Assembly (NCBI GenBank): GCA_023430775.1
Contig: JAEYYY010000529.1
Location: forward strand, 1-15,219
Direction of reading: 5' to 3'
DNA from: Pseudomonadota bacterium
Lineage (GTDB): Bacteria > Myxococcota_A > Polyangia > Haliangiales > Haliangiaceae
DNA length: 15,219 nt
Below are positions 1 to 7,761 of the stretch, one piece after another. A program made the position numbers and the translations under genes. The notes beneath the pieces are model-generated. The model made no database searches. It saw nothing but the letters and a program-made list of their open reading frames with translations, and had not been told where the DNA came from. Position 1 is the first letter of the stretch, and the number at the start of each line of letters is the position of its first letter.

Positions 1-330
1 AGGCTTCGCGGCACGGTCGGGAACATCGTGGCGACGAATGCTGAAGGCATTCGAGCTCGACACGTGATCGGCGTCGTCGACGCCGTGACGTACACCGGCT
101 GGCGTCGATCATTGCGCCGGTGCTTGCACGGACGTAACGCTGCGTTCGGATGGGACGAGCGCGCCCCGTAGCCCATACCACCGGTGCCTCGCACGAGCCT
201 CCCGGATGGCTTCTATGGGAGGAAAGAGAACGCGGGGCGACCGGACGGTTTGGATGTTCATCCGATCGGCGGACTGGCGTTCTGTCTCGACGGGAATGGC
301 CGGCTCGGGGTTCCACCGCTTGCAAGCAGG
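1..330. other. Unassigned left flank, possible gene end
   Basis: No gene can be supported here. Plus frame 1 is open from the window edge to a TAG at 169-171 (56 codons, ending GWDERAP), so it could be the 3' end of a gene that starts outside the window. The peptide shows no motif I recognise and an open run of this length is easily reached by chance in GC-rich DNA. From about 172 to 330 I see no start with a ribosome-binding site and no clear RNA gene. The stretch then runs into the degenerate first copy of the 134-bp array. Confidence 0.3.
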
Positions 331-811
331 ATTGGTTCGAGGAATTCGAAGCCACCCGTCGGATCGCGCGCTCTCTCGCTCGGGGAGAGAGTCACCGGGA
401 GGCTCGCAACGTCACCGGCGATGTGCGCTTGTGCGGCGTCACTCGCTCGGGACCTTGGCCCATGCCACTGGTTCGAACTTCGAAGAGAACAGCCGCGCGG
501 CTCGCGTTCTCGCTCGCGGAGAGAGTCACCGGGAGGCTCGCAACGTCACCGGCGATAGGCGCTTGCGCGGCGTCACTCGCTCGGGGCTTTGGCCCGTGCC
601 ACTGGTTCGAACTTCGAAGAGAACAGCCGCGCGGCTCGCGTTCTCTCGCGGAGAGAGTCACCGGGAGGCTCGCGACGTCACCGGCGATGTGCGCTTGTGC
701 GGCGTCGCTCGCTCGGGACTTTGGCCCATGCCACTGGTTCGAACTTCGAAGAGAACAGCCGCGCGGCTCGCCTTCTCGCTCGCGGAGAGAGTCACCGGGA
801 GGCTCGCGTCA
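331..811. repeat. 134-bp tandem repeat array, about 3.6 copies
   Basis: The phrase GTCACCGGGAGGCTCGC recurs at 391, 525, 657 and 791, giving periods of 134, 132 and 134 bp. The 132-bp copy has lost two bases in its TTCTCGCTCGCGG segment. A degenerate partial copy (GGTTCGAGGAATTCGAAG) precedes the array from about 331, and the last copy breaks off near 811. Each unit holds several self-complementary modules: overlapping GTTCGAAC and CTTCGAAG, the perfect 12-bp palindrome AGCCGCGCGGCT, and CTCTC...GAGAG arms. Because 134 is not a multiple of three, the same peptide appears in different frames in successive copies, which argues against a protein repeat. The array lies 33 bp beyond the nspC stop. 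Function unknown: it could be a mobile or REP-like element, a structured RNA or a replication-slippage minisatellite. Confidence 0.85.
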
Positions 812-843
812 CGCAGCGGCGACAGGACAGCGCGGTGGACGGT

Positions 844-2028
844 TCAGGACAGGCGGTTGCGGTAGTCGAGGTAGCCGAAGCGACGCGACACCGCGATCGT
901 CTTGGTCTTCGGATCGTGCGTCGCGATCGACGGCATGCGCACGCCGTTGAAGTTGGTCGTCTTGACCATCGTGTAGTGCGCCATGTCGAGGAAGACGAGC
1001 TTGTCGCCGACCTCGAGCGGCCTGTCGAACGAGTAGTCACCGATCACGTCGCCGGCGAGGCAGGTCATGCCACCGAGGCGGTACGTGTGCTTCTTCTCGT
1101 TGGGCTCGCCGGCATCGATGATGACGGGGCGGTACGGCATCTCGAGCACGTCGGGCATGTGGGCGGTGGCCGAGGTGTCGAGGATCGCGATGTCCATGCC
1201 GTTGTGGAACGTGTCCATCACCGAGGTGACGAGGACGCCGGTACCGAGCGCGATCGCTTCACCGGGCTCGAGGTAGACGGGGACCTTCCACTTCGCGCGG
1301 AAGGTCTGGATGAGGTTGACGAGGCGGTCGCGATCGTAGTCCGGACGCGTGATGTGGTGACCACCGCCGAAGTTGACCCACTTCATCTGAGGGATGAGCT
1401 CGCCGAACTTGGTCTCGAACGCGGCGAGGGCGCGCTCGAGGGCGTCGGAGTTGACCTGGCAGAGCGTGTGGAAGTGGAGGCCGTCGAGGCCGTCGAGATC
1501 GGCGGCGGTGAGGTTGGCGCGCGTGGTGCCGAGGCGCGAGCACGGGCCGGCGGGATCGTAGAGGGCGACCTCGACCTCCTGGTGCTCGTGGTTGACGCGC
1601 AGGCCGGCGGAGATGTGCTTGCCCTGCTTGCGCGCGTGCTCGATCGCAGGGCGGTGGCGGCGCCACTGTGCGGGCGAGTTGAGGACGATGTGATCGGCGA
1701 GCGTGAGGAGCTCGCGCATCTCGCCGTCGGAGTAGGCGGGCGCGTAGGCGTGGACCTCGCCACCGAGCTCTTCGCGGGCGAGGCGAGCCTCGGCAACCGA
1801 GGAGGAGGTGGCGCCCGCGAGGTACTTGCGGACAAGCGGGAAGGTGGACCACTGCGCGAAGCCCTTGAGGGCGAGCAGGATGGTGCAGCCGGCGCGTTGC
1901 TGGACGTCGGCGAGGATCTGGAGGTTGGCTTCGAGCGCGCCGAGATCGGTGACGAAGCAGGGCGTCTCGAGGTTGGTGATATCGATCGCGCGCGCGACAT
2001 CCGCGCCGAGCGAGGCTCCGGCACTCAT
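844..2028 (-). CDS. nspC: Carboxynorspermidine/carboxyspermidine decarboxylase
   Basis: This PLP-dependent enzyme of the alanine-racemase fold (fold type III) removes the alpha-carboxylate from carboxynorspermidine or carboxyspermidine, giving norspermidine or spermidine. It is expected in the cytoplasm. The 394-residue product is close to the usual length of about 380. Visible motifs are LLALKGF with the probable PLP lysine K55, the phosphate-binding run NFGGGHH (219-225), YLEPGEA (252-258), and MTCLAGD (321-327), whose cysteine matches the active-site position of related group IV decarboxylases. I place the start at the ATG that directly follows the upstream dehydrogenase stop, with one base between (TGACATG). 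The open frame runs 33 codons further upstream but only inside the dehydrogenase gene. The pairing with the dehydrogenase confirms the pathway. Whether the product in the cell is norspermidine or spermidine cannot be told from sequence. Confidence 0.93.
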   Translation of the reverse strand: MSAGASLGADVARAIDITNLETPCFVTDLGALEANLQILADVQQRAGCTILLALKGFAQWSTFPLVRKYLAGATSSSVAEARLAREELGGEVHAYAPAYSDGEMRELLTLADHIVLNSPAQWRRHRPAIEHARKQGKHISAGLRVNHEHQEVEVALYDPAGPCSRLGTTRANLTAADLDGLDGLHFHTLCQVNSDALERALAAFETKFGELIPQMKWVNFGGGHHITRPDYDRDRLVNLIQTFRAKWKVPVYLEPGEAIALGTGVLVTSVMDTFHNGMDIAILDTSATAHMPDVLEMPYRPVIIDAGEPNEKKHTYRLGGMTCLAGDVIGDYSFDRPLEVGDKLVFLDMAHYTMVKTTNFNGVRMPSIATHDPKTKTIAVSRRFGYLDYRNRLS

Positions 2029-2029
2029 G

Positions 2030-3223
2030 TCATCGCTCTTCGACGTGCCAGGGGAGGCCGCGCTTGCCGACGTCCTCGAGGAACGGATCGGGATCGAGCT
2101 GCTCCATGTTGAAGACGCCTGCGCCACGCCACTTGCCGGTGACCATCATGACGGCGCCGGTGACCGCGGGGACACCGGTGGTGTAGGAGACGGCCTGGGC
2201 GCGGACTTCCTTGTAGGTCTCGGCGTGGTCGCAGATGTTGTAGATGAAGACGCGGCGGGGCTTGCCGTCCTTGATGCCTTCGCAGAGGCAGCCGATCGAG
2301 GTCTTGCCGGTGTAGCCGGCGGCGAGCGAGGCGGGATCGGGGAGCAGGGCGCGCAGGAACTTGATCGGGACGATCTTCTTGCCTTCGAACTCGACCTCGT
2401 CGATGCGCGTGATGCCGATGTTCTGCATCACCTCGAGGTGCTTGAGATAGGACTCGCCGAAGGTCATCCAGAAGCGGATGCGCTTGAGGCCGCGCAGGTT
2501 CTTGGCGAGCGACTCGAGCTCCTCGTGATAGAGGAGGAACGACTTGCGCTCGCCGACGCCGGGGTAGTCGAAGATCTTGGAGACCGAGAGCGGATCGGTC
2601 TCCTTCCACTCGCCCTGTTCCCAGTAGCGGCCACGCGCGGTGATCTCGCGGATGTTGATCTCGGGGTTGAAGTTGGTCGCGAAGGCCTTGCCGTGCGAGC
2701 CGCCGTTGCAGTCGACGATGTCGACGTAGTGGACCTCGTCGAGCAGGTGCTTCTGGGCGTAGGCGCAGTAGACGTTGGTGACGCCTGGATCGAAGCCGGA
2801 GCCGAGGAGCGCCATCAGGCCGGCTTGCTTGAAGCGATCCTGGTAGGCCCACTGCCACTTGTATTCGAACTTCGCGACGTCGGGCGGCTCGTAGTTCGCG
2901 GTGTCGAGGTAGTCGACGCCGGCCTCGAGGCAGGCGTCCATGATCGTCAGGTCCTGGTAGGGAAGGGCGACGTTGATGACGACCTTCGGCTTGAAGTCCT
3001 TGATCAGGGCTGCGGTCTCCTTGACGTTGTCGGCGTCGACCTTCGCGGTGTGGATCTTGCGGCCGTGCATCGACTGGATGTCGGCGGCGATCTTGGTGAC
3101 GGGCTCGAGGCGGCGACTGGCAAGCATGACCTCGGAGAAGGCCGTGCGCTCCATCGCGGCCTTGTGAGCGACCACGCCGCCGACACCACCTGCGCCGATG
3201 ATCAAGACGTTGCTGCCTGCCAT
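2030..3223 (-). CDS. Carboxynorspermidine dehydrogenase (saccharopine dehydrogenase family)
   Basis: This enzyme reductively condenses a diamine (1,3-diaminopropane or putrescine) with aspartate semialdehyde using NADPH, forming the carboxy-polyamine that NspC decarboxylates. The 397-residue protein starts with a Rossmann nucleotide-binding motif, IIGAGGVGG (8-16), followed by the saccharopine dehydrogenase-like pattern LPYQDLTIMDACLEAGVDYLD (residues 87-107) and GSGFDPGVTNV (141-151), which is characteristic of the carboxynorspermidine branch. The ATG at 3223 sits just before the Rossmann strand, and a GAGCAGG element lies three bases upstream, a short spacing for a ribosome-binding site. 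It is the first gene of a two-gene minus-strand operon with nspC. Its start lies 50 bp from that of the divergent kinase, so their promoters must be tightly packed. The family also contains true saccharopine dehydrogenases, but the nspC neighbour makes the polyamine role much more likely. Confidence 0.9.
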   Translation of the reverse strand: MAGSNVLIIGAGGVGGVVAHKAAMERTAFSEVMLASRRLEPVTKIAADIQSMHGRKIHTAKVDADNVKETAALIKDFKPKVVINVALPYQDLTIMDACLEAGVDYLDTANYEPPDVAKFEYKWQWAYQDRFKQAGLMALLGSGFDPGVTNVYCAYAQKHLLDEVHYVDIVDCNGGSHGKAFATNFNPEINIREITARGRYWEQGEWKETDPLSVSKIFDYPGVGERKSFLLYHEELESLAKNLRGLKRIRFWMTFGESYLKHLEVMQNIGITRIDEVEFEGKKIVPIKFLRALLPDPASLAAGYTGKTSIGCLCEGIKDGKPRRVFIYNICDHAETYKEVRAQAVSYTTGVPAVTGAVMMVTGKWRGAGVFNMEQLDPDPFLEDVGKRGLPWHVEER

Positions 3224-3273
3224 GGGCCTGCTCTTACCACATGCGGGCCGCCGACCGCGCTAGCGTGAGGGAC

Positions 3274-5298
3274 ATGGAGGACGGCGACGACGCGGTGACG
3301 CGCGAGCAAACCACCCAGGGCGACGGCACGCTGGCGGAGCGGCCGGGGGCGATGAAGCAGGGGACCGGGCCGGGCCTCGCGAACGAGCGGTACCGGATCG
3401 AGAAGCGGCTGGCGAAGGGCGGGATGGGAGAAGTGATGATCGCCTACGACGAGCAGATCGGGCGGACGGTGGCGATCAAGCGGATGCGGACGGCGTCGCC
3501 GAGCGAGCGCCAGATCGAGCGGTTTCTGCGCGAGGCACGGATCCAGGGCCGGCTGGCGCACCCCGCGATCTGCAAGGTGCACGAGATCGGGCTGGATGAA
3601 GCGGGCGCGCCGTTCTTCGCGATGGAGCGACTCGAGGGCGTGACGCTCGCGCAGATGTTCGAGCAGGGTGCGGAGGGTGACAAGTTTCGCGTGCTGCGCG
3701 CGTTCGTCGACGTCTGTCTGGCGATCGAGCTCGCTCACACGCGAGGCGTGGTGCACCGCGATCTCAAGCCCGACAACATCATGCTCGGCAGCTTCGGCGA
3801 GGTGTTCGTGATCGACTGGGGCGTGGCGAAGGTGATCGGCGAGCCCGACGGTGACTTCGCGGACATCGGCAGTGCGGAGCAGCAGGGCAATCAGACGGCG
3901 GCCGGCACGGTGCTCGGGACGCCGGGTTACATGGCGCCCGAGCAGGTGCGCGGCGAGACCGACATCGACGGGCGCACGGATGTCTACGCGCTCGGCTGCG
4001 TGCTGTTCGAGATCCTGGCGGGCCAGCCGGTGCATCCGCCGGGGAGGGCGGGGCTCGAGAGCGCGCTGATCGGTGGGATGCTGAGGCCGTCGGTGCGGGC
4101 GCCGGGGCGCGAGGTCCCGCCGGAGCTCGATGATCTGTGCGTGCAGGCGCTCGAGGCGGATCGCGACCTGCGGCTCCGCACGGCGCGCGAGCTCGGCGAT
4201 CGCGTGCAGCGGTATCTCGACGGCGATCGCGATCTCGCGCAGCGCAAGGACCTGGCGTTGATCCATCTGGATCGCGCACGCGGAGCGTATGCGCGCGAGC
4301 AGCAGCTCGAGATCGGTGCGCCGGATCGAGCCGGTCGCGAACGGAAGCTCGAAATCGGCGCGGACCTCGAGCAGGCCGGCGCGGGTCGTGAACCGCAGCT
4401 CGGTGCCGATCCGGCGGACGGGCGCGAACGTCAGCTCGGAACCGGCGCGACGGATCGCGCGTCCTACGCAGAGCTCGGCGTCGGGATCCGTGAATCCGGG
4501 GCGCACGCTCGGCGCGACTCGGGGACGCCGCGCGCCGACGACGATCGCGCGATGGCAATGCGCGAGGCCGGGCGGGCGCTCGCTCTCGATCCGACCCTGA
4601 CCGAGGCAGCCGAGCTGGTGACGCGGTTGATGCTCGAGCCGCCGAAGGTGGTGCCGCCGGAGGTCGAGCAGGCGATCGAGCTCGAGAACCGGGTGAGCGC
4701 GCGAGCGAATGCACGGATCGGCATGTTCGCGTACCTGGCGTTTCTCGGGTTCTCGCCGCTGCTGTGGCTGATCGCGCCGGATGCCGTGGGGTTCACGCTG
4801 GCGGTCAGCGTGCTGATCCTGGCGAATGCGGGCCTGCTGTTCATCCAGTCGCGCGCGGCGAATCCGCGGCCGTTTCTGATCGCCGTGCTGAACGCCGCGA
4901 TGATCGCGGTGGTGGCGCGGATGTTCACGCCGTTCTTCATCGCACCGGCGATCGCGGCGTTGATCGCGATGGGAATCGTGATCGCGCAGAAGATGACGCG
5001 GCTGGCGGCGAACATCGTCGTCGGTGGGTTGTTGTCGGCGGCGGTGCTGGTGCCGTGGCTTCTCGAGCTGGCGGACGTGCTGTCGACGACCACCACGATC
5101 ACGGCGAACGGGCTGGTGCTCGACGGTATCGGCATCGGGCGGACGAGCAACGCGACGCTGATCGTGGCCGCGCTCTACGTGGTGCTCCTGATCGGCGTGG
5201 CGTGCACGTTCGGCGATGCGATGCGCAATCGCGAACGCGCGGCGAAGCGCCACATCCTGCTGCAAACGTGGCAGCTGCGGCAGCTGGTGGCGCGCTGA
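3274..5298 (+). CDS. Ser/Thr protein kinase with polytopic membrane C-terminus
   Basis: Hanks-type kinase, 674 residues from the chosen start. Kinase motifs run in order: glycine loop LAKGGMGEV (46-54), VAIK with K69, HRDLKPDN with catalytic D163, DWG in place of DFG (181-183), GTPGYMAPEQ (215-224) and RTDVYALGCVLFEILAG (234-250). All catalytic residues are present, so it should be active. A helical, possibly TPR-like segment follows (DDRAMAMREAGRALALDP, 423-440), interrupted before it by a roughly 70-residue repeat-rich insert. The C-terminus (about 480-650) holds five or six hydrophobic segments, so the kinase is probably tethered to the inner membrane with both ends in the cytoplasm. The start at 3274 is preceded by GTGAGG at a short three-base spacing; an in-frame ATG at 3241 has no such site and lies 17 bp from the divergent gene. 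The substrate is unknown. Confidence 0.9.
   Translation: MEDGDDAVTREQTTQGDGTLAERPGAMKQGTGPGLANERYRIEKRLAKGGMGEVMIAYDEQIGRTVAIKRMRTASPSERQIERFLREARIQGRLAHPAICKVHEIGLDEAGAPFFAMERLEGVTLAQMFEQGAEGDKFRVLRAFVDVCLAIELAHTRGVVHRDLKPDNIMLGSFGEVFVIDWGVAKVIGEPDGDFADIGSAEQQGNQTAAGTVLGTPGYMAPEQVRGETDIDGRTDVYALGCVLFEILAGQPVHPPGRAGLESALIGGMLRPSVRAPGREVPPELDDLCVQALEADRDLRLRTARELGDRVQRYLDGDRDLAQRKDLALIHLDRARGAYAREQQLEIGAPDRAGRERKLEIGADLEQAGAGREPQLGADPADGRERQLGTGATDRASYAELGVGIRESGAHARRDSGTPRADDDRAMAMREAGRALALDPTLTEAAELVTRLMLEPPKVVPPEVEQAIELENRVSARANARIGMFAYLAFLGFSPLLWLIAPDAVGFTLAVSVLILANAGLLFIQSRAANPRPFLIAVLNAAMIAVVARMFTPFFIAPAIAALIAMGIVIAQKMTRLAANIVVGGLLSAAVLVPWLLELADVLSTTTTITANGLVLDGIGIGRTSNATLIVAALYVVLLIGVACTFGDAMRNRERAAKRHILLQTWQLRQLVAR
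4294..4503 (+). repeat. In-frame degenerate repeat in kinase linker
   Basis: Residues 341-410 of the first kinase consist of a degenerate repeat built around RE(R/Q/P)(K/Q)LEIGA. Copies begin at residues 341 (REQQLEIGAP), 355 (RERKLEIGAD), 372 (REPQLGADPA) and 384 (RERQLGTGAT), spaced 14, 17 and 12 codons apart. At DNA level the shared core is a GCGAACG-NN-AGCTCG element followed by GGCGCG. The block sits between the end of the kinase-proximal helices and the TPR-like helix, which suggests expansion inside a loop, with the frame preserved. Confidence 0.7.
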
Positions 5299-6270
5299 TT
5301 ATTCGGCGTGGCCGTTGGTGCGGTCGCTATCGATCGGCATCAGGTCGCGCTTGATGGCACGCGACAGGCGCTTCTCGAACTTCTTGGGGCGCATGTCGTA
5401 GGTGTCCTTGCCTGCCTTGCGGCCGGCCTTCATCAGATCGTCGAGCACCTTCTCGATGGTGTGGCGGAGATGCTCGATCGACTCCGGGCTGAGGCCGAGG
5501 CCGTGCGTCTCGGCGAACTCGCGCACCATCAGCAGATCGACGGCGGGGCCGAGCGTGTCGCTGATCGCATCGAATTCGCTCTGGATCGCGAGCGTGCGCG
5601 GACCCGCCTGACGGGCGATGAAGCCGAGGGCCGCGGACAGTTCCTTGGTACGGCGGCGCCAGGTGTGAAACCACGACTTGTTGATCTTCGAGGCGCGGTG
5701 TGCGCGACGGGCCTCGCCGTAGAGCTTGCGGATGCCCCACGCGACCTCGTCCCAGGTGATCTTCGGTGGCAGCGCGGCCTCGAGTGCTTCGGCCTGCGCG
5801 GCGGCGCGGGCGGCGGCCTCGCCGAGCAGCTGCTTGGTATCGGAGGTCGGCGGAATCGCCTCGGCGGCGTTGTCGAGCACGCGCTTCGCGGTATCGCGAT
5901 CCTCGTCGGACAGCTCCAGCGTGCCGAGCGTCTCGGGCGCGACGGCGTGATCGCGCACCGTCGATAGCGAGCGCCGCGCTTCCTGCAAGGCGTTCTTGAC
6001 GGCGCGTCGCTCGCGCTTGGGGAGTGCACCGGCGAGCATCGACAGCACCGCGCGTGCGCGCCGCAGTGCCTTGCGCGATTCGTGGACGGCGGTGGCGGAG
6101 CCGTCATCGACCGAGGCGGCCGCTTCACGCGCGGCGTGGACCGCGGCGTTGAACTCGCCGATCAACTTTGCGCGAAGCTCGACCGGATCGTGAAGCGCGG
6201 ATGCGCGGCTACCCAACGGTCCGAGCTTGTCCTCCTCGGAATAGGGCTGTGGGGGAGCGTCGGTGGCCAT
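5299..6270 (-). CDS. CHAD-domain protein, probable polyphosphate binding
   Basis: CHAD (conserved histidine alpha-helical) domains are helical bundles that bind inorganic polyphosphate through conserved histidines and basic residues. The 323-residue product shows the hallmark VHESRKALRRARAVL (62-76), an HxxRK-type signature, and a second basic helix FHTWRRRTKEL (201-211), with further Arg/Lys-rich helices to the end, including RPKKFEKRLSRAIKRDL (294-310). There is no CYTH triphosphatase domain before it, so it is a stand-alone CHAD protein. I chose the ATG at 6270 because upstream codons of the same frame run into the divergent PPK2 gene; no strong ribosome-binding site is visible. Its TAA stop directly abuts the TGA of the convergent kinase gene. 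Sharing a 98-bp divergent spacer with a polyphosphate kinase supports a polyphosphate role. Confidence 0.85.
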   Translation of the reverse strand: MATDAPPQPYSEEDKLGPLGSRASALHDPVELRAKLIGEFNAAVHAAREAAASVDDGSATAVHESRKALRRARAVLSMLAGALPKRERRAVKNALQEARRSLSTVRDHAVAPETLGTLELSDEDRDTAKRVLDNAAEAIPPTSDTKQLLGEAAARAAAQAEALEAALPPKITWDEVAWGIRKLYGEARRAHRASKINKSWFHTWRRRTKELSAALGFIARQAGPRTLAIQSEFDAISDTLGPAVDLLMVREFAETHGLGLSPESIEHLRHTIEKVLDDLMKAGRKAGKDTYDMRPKKFEKRLSRAIKRDLMPIDSDRTNGHAE

Positions 6271-6333
6271 GACGAAGCGACGGTACACCCGCGACTCCGG
6301 ATTACGGGTTTCATCCGGCGGATTCGTGGGATC

Positions 6334-6360
6334 TTGCGAAGCTGTCGCACGGTGTATCGT
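6334..6360 (+). promoter_or_regulatory. Candidate promoter of the PPK2 gene
   Basis: TTGCGA at 6334-6339 and TATCGT at 6355-6360 resemble -35 and -10 elements with a short 15-base spacer. The ATG at 6369 begins nine bases after the -10 element and no Shine-Dalgarno sequence lies between, which would fit a leaderless or nearly leaderless transcript. The match is weak, and the same 98-bp spacer must also serve the divergent CHAD gene. Confidence 0.3.
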
Positions 6361-6368
6361 GTGCGCCG

Positions 6369-7262
6369 ATGGCCCGCCCGATCCTGTTCGAGCCCGTGAA
6401 GAGTCCGTTCCTCGTCGACGACGAGCTCGACATCGACAAGGCACCCACGGAGTACGAAGACGATCCGGGCAAGGCGCCGAACGTCGAGGCACTCGAGGAA
6501 GCGGTCGAGAAGCTGCAGAAGCTCCAGGGCAAGCTGTACGCGAACGATCGCTACAGCGTGCTGCTGGTGTTCCAGGCGATGGATGCCGCCGGCAAGGACG
6601 GAACGATCAAGGCGGTGATGAGCGGCGTCAATCCGCAGGGCTGTCACGTCACGTCGTTCAAGGCGCCGACCTCGGACGAGCTCGATCACGATTTCTTGTG
6701 GCGCTGTCAGCGCGCGCTGCCCGAGCGCGGCCGGATCGGGATCTGGAATCGCAGCCACTACGAGGAGGTGCTCGTCGTGCGCGTTCATCCGAACTACCTG
6801 GATGCGCAGCGCTTGCCGTACAAGCCGAAGGATCTGTCCGAGCTGTGGGAGGAACGCTACGAATCGATCAACGCCGCCGAGAAGCACTGGGCCCGCAACG
6901 GCTGCGTGATCCTGAAGTTCTTCCTCCACGTCTCGCAGAAGGAACAGCACGACCGGTTCCTCGATCGCGTCACCGATCCCGACAATCACTGGAAGTTCAA
7001 CGCGGGTGATCTCGCCGAGAGCCGCAACTGGAAGCACTACATGAAGGCGTACCAGGACGCGCTGCGCGCGACGTCGAAGCCGTGGGCGCCGTGGTACGCG
7101 ATTCCGGCCGACAGCAAGAGCTACATGCGCCGCGCTGTCGCCGAGATCGTCGTCGATACGATCAAGCAGCTCGACATCCCGTACCCGCAGCTCGATGACA
7201 AGAACCGCGCCGCCCTCGATGCCGCCCGCAAGGAGCTCGAGGCGGAGCGCGATCGCGGCTAG
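6369..7262 (+). CDS. ppk2: PPK2-family polyphosphate:nucleotide phosphotransferase
   Basis: PPK2 enzymes transfer phosphate between inorganic polyphosphate and nucleotides, usually in the direction of nucleotide synthesis. The 297-residue length fits a single-domain PPK2. The Walker A-like loop MDAAGKDGTIK (71-81, K76) and the Walker B/lid region IGIWNRSHYEEVLVVRVHP (123-141) are intact. The NRSHYE form, in place of FDRSWYNR, points to the class III branch, whose characterised members phosphorylate both AMP and ADP; this assignment is from memory of the family. KEQHDRFLDRVTDPDNHWKF (191-210) is the typical C-terminal block. The ATG has no ribosome-binding site but is the first sensible start, giving a normal N-terminus. 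The TAG stop overlaps the stop of the convergent lipoprotein within a shared CTAG. Divergent pairing with a CHAD gene suggests a polyphosphate module. Confidence 0.95.
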   Translation: MARPILFEPVKSPFLVDDELDIDKAPTEYEDDPGKAPNVEALEEAVEKLQKLQGKLYANDRYSVLLVFQAMDAAGKDGTIKAVMSGVNPQGCHVTSFKAPTSDELDHDFLWRCQRALPERGRIGIWNRSHYEEVLVVRVHPNYLDAQRLPYKPKDLSELWEERYESINAAEKHWARNGCVILKFFLHVSQKEQHDRFLDRVTDPDNHWKFNAGDLAESRNWKHYMKAYQDALRATSKPWAPWYAIPADSKSYMRRAVAEIVVDTIKQLDIPYPQLDDKNRAALDAARKELEAERDRG

Positions 7263-7741
7263 GGCCTCGGGCCGATCAGGCCCTCGAGGGCCTTCACGAA
7301 CGCGGCATCCTGAAAGCACGTCGCCATCGTCTTGCTCTGCATGATCGCCTTCGCCGACGCCTGGAACTGCGCGTCGAACCGGCGCAGCGCGATCTTGAGC
7401 TGCATCTCGCGACCCTCGTGGCGGACCTTCGCGTTGGCTGCGATGACGTCGGCATGGGCGCGCGTCACCTCGTCGAGCTTGCTCGCTGCCACAGCGCAGT
7501 TCTCGCCGGCGGCGTCGAACGCGCGCACGACGTCGGCGTAGAGCGCGACCGCTCGCTCGGCGAGTCGATCGAGATTCTGATCGAGTGGACCCACCGGCGC
7601 GGCGTCGACCACCGGAGCTGCACCCGCGTCCGCCGGAGGTGGCGCAACCACCATCGCACCCGCATCGGGCGGCGGTGGAGGTGGCGCAGGTTGACGACCA
7701 CCGCAACTGACCGCGATCAGGAGGAACAAACCACGCAGCAC
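7259..7741 (-). CDS. Small putative lipoprotein with Pro/Ala linker (copy 1)
   Basis: Not a family I can name. From a GTG at 7741 the product has 160 residues: a very short signal LRGLFLLIAVSC with lipid-attachment candidate C13, a Pro/Ala/Asp-rich linker (18-50), then an all-helical domain (about 54-155) containing two further cysteines, C82 (in GENC) and C142 (in MATC), that may form a disulfide. The start is uncertain: there is no in-frame ATG near the signal sequence and no clear ribosome-binding site, and the same frame stays open far upstream through the 58-bp repeats, which I regard as fortuitous. The spacing of the two cysteines (60 residues) and their distance from the C-terminus match the second small lipoprotein at 7924-8328, so the two are probably paralogues. 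It is likely anchored to a membrane facing the periplasm. Function unknown. Confidence 0.7.
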   Translation of the reverse strand: MLRGLFLLIAVSCGGRQPAPPPPPPDAGAMVVAPPPADAGAAPVVDAAPVGPLDQNLDRLAERAVALYADVVRAFDAAGENCAVAASKLDEVTRAHADVIAANAKVRHEGREMQLKIALRRFDAQFQASAKAIMQSKTMATCFQDAAFVKALEGLIGPRP

Positions 7742-7761
7742 CGGCTGATCATGTCCGGCTT

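Noticed and set aside
465..495. GGTTCGAAC in each 134-bp unit, resembling a tRNA T-loop
   Set aside because: The bases that follow cannot pair with the preceding ACTGG to form a T-stem, and no acceptor or anticodon arms are found around it. It is better read as a palindrome.
150..950. Open frames of 219 and 266 codons across the 134-bp array
   Set aside because: All three plus frames are open there, the same peptide shifts frame from copy to copy, and the frames lack a ribosome-binding site and any known domain.
589..2112. A 507-codon plus-strand frame opposite nspC
   Set aside because: The minus-strand frame encodes a clear decarboxylase. The plus frame is Val/Glu/Asp-rich shadow sequence that starts in the repeat array.
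3814..3822. DWG instead of DFG in the first kinase, considered as a pseudokinase sign
   Set aside because: The metal-binding aspartate and glycine are kept, and the VAIK lysine and HRD aspartate are intact, so activity is expected. A Trp at this place also occurs in other bacterial kinases of this type.
3202..5265. A 687-codon minus-strand frame opposite the first kinase
   Set aside because: It is a codon-bias shadow, rich in Arg/His, of a gene whose plus-strand product has every kinase motif.
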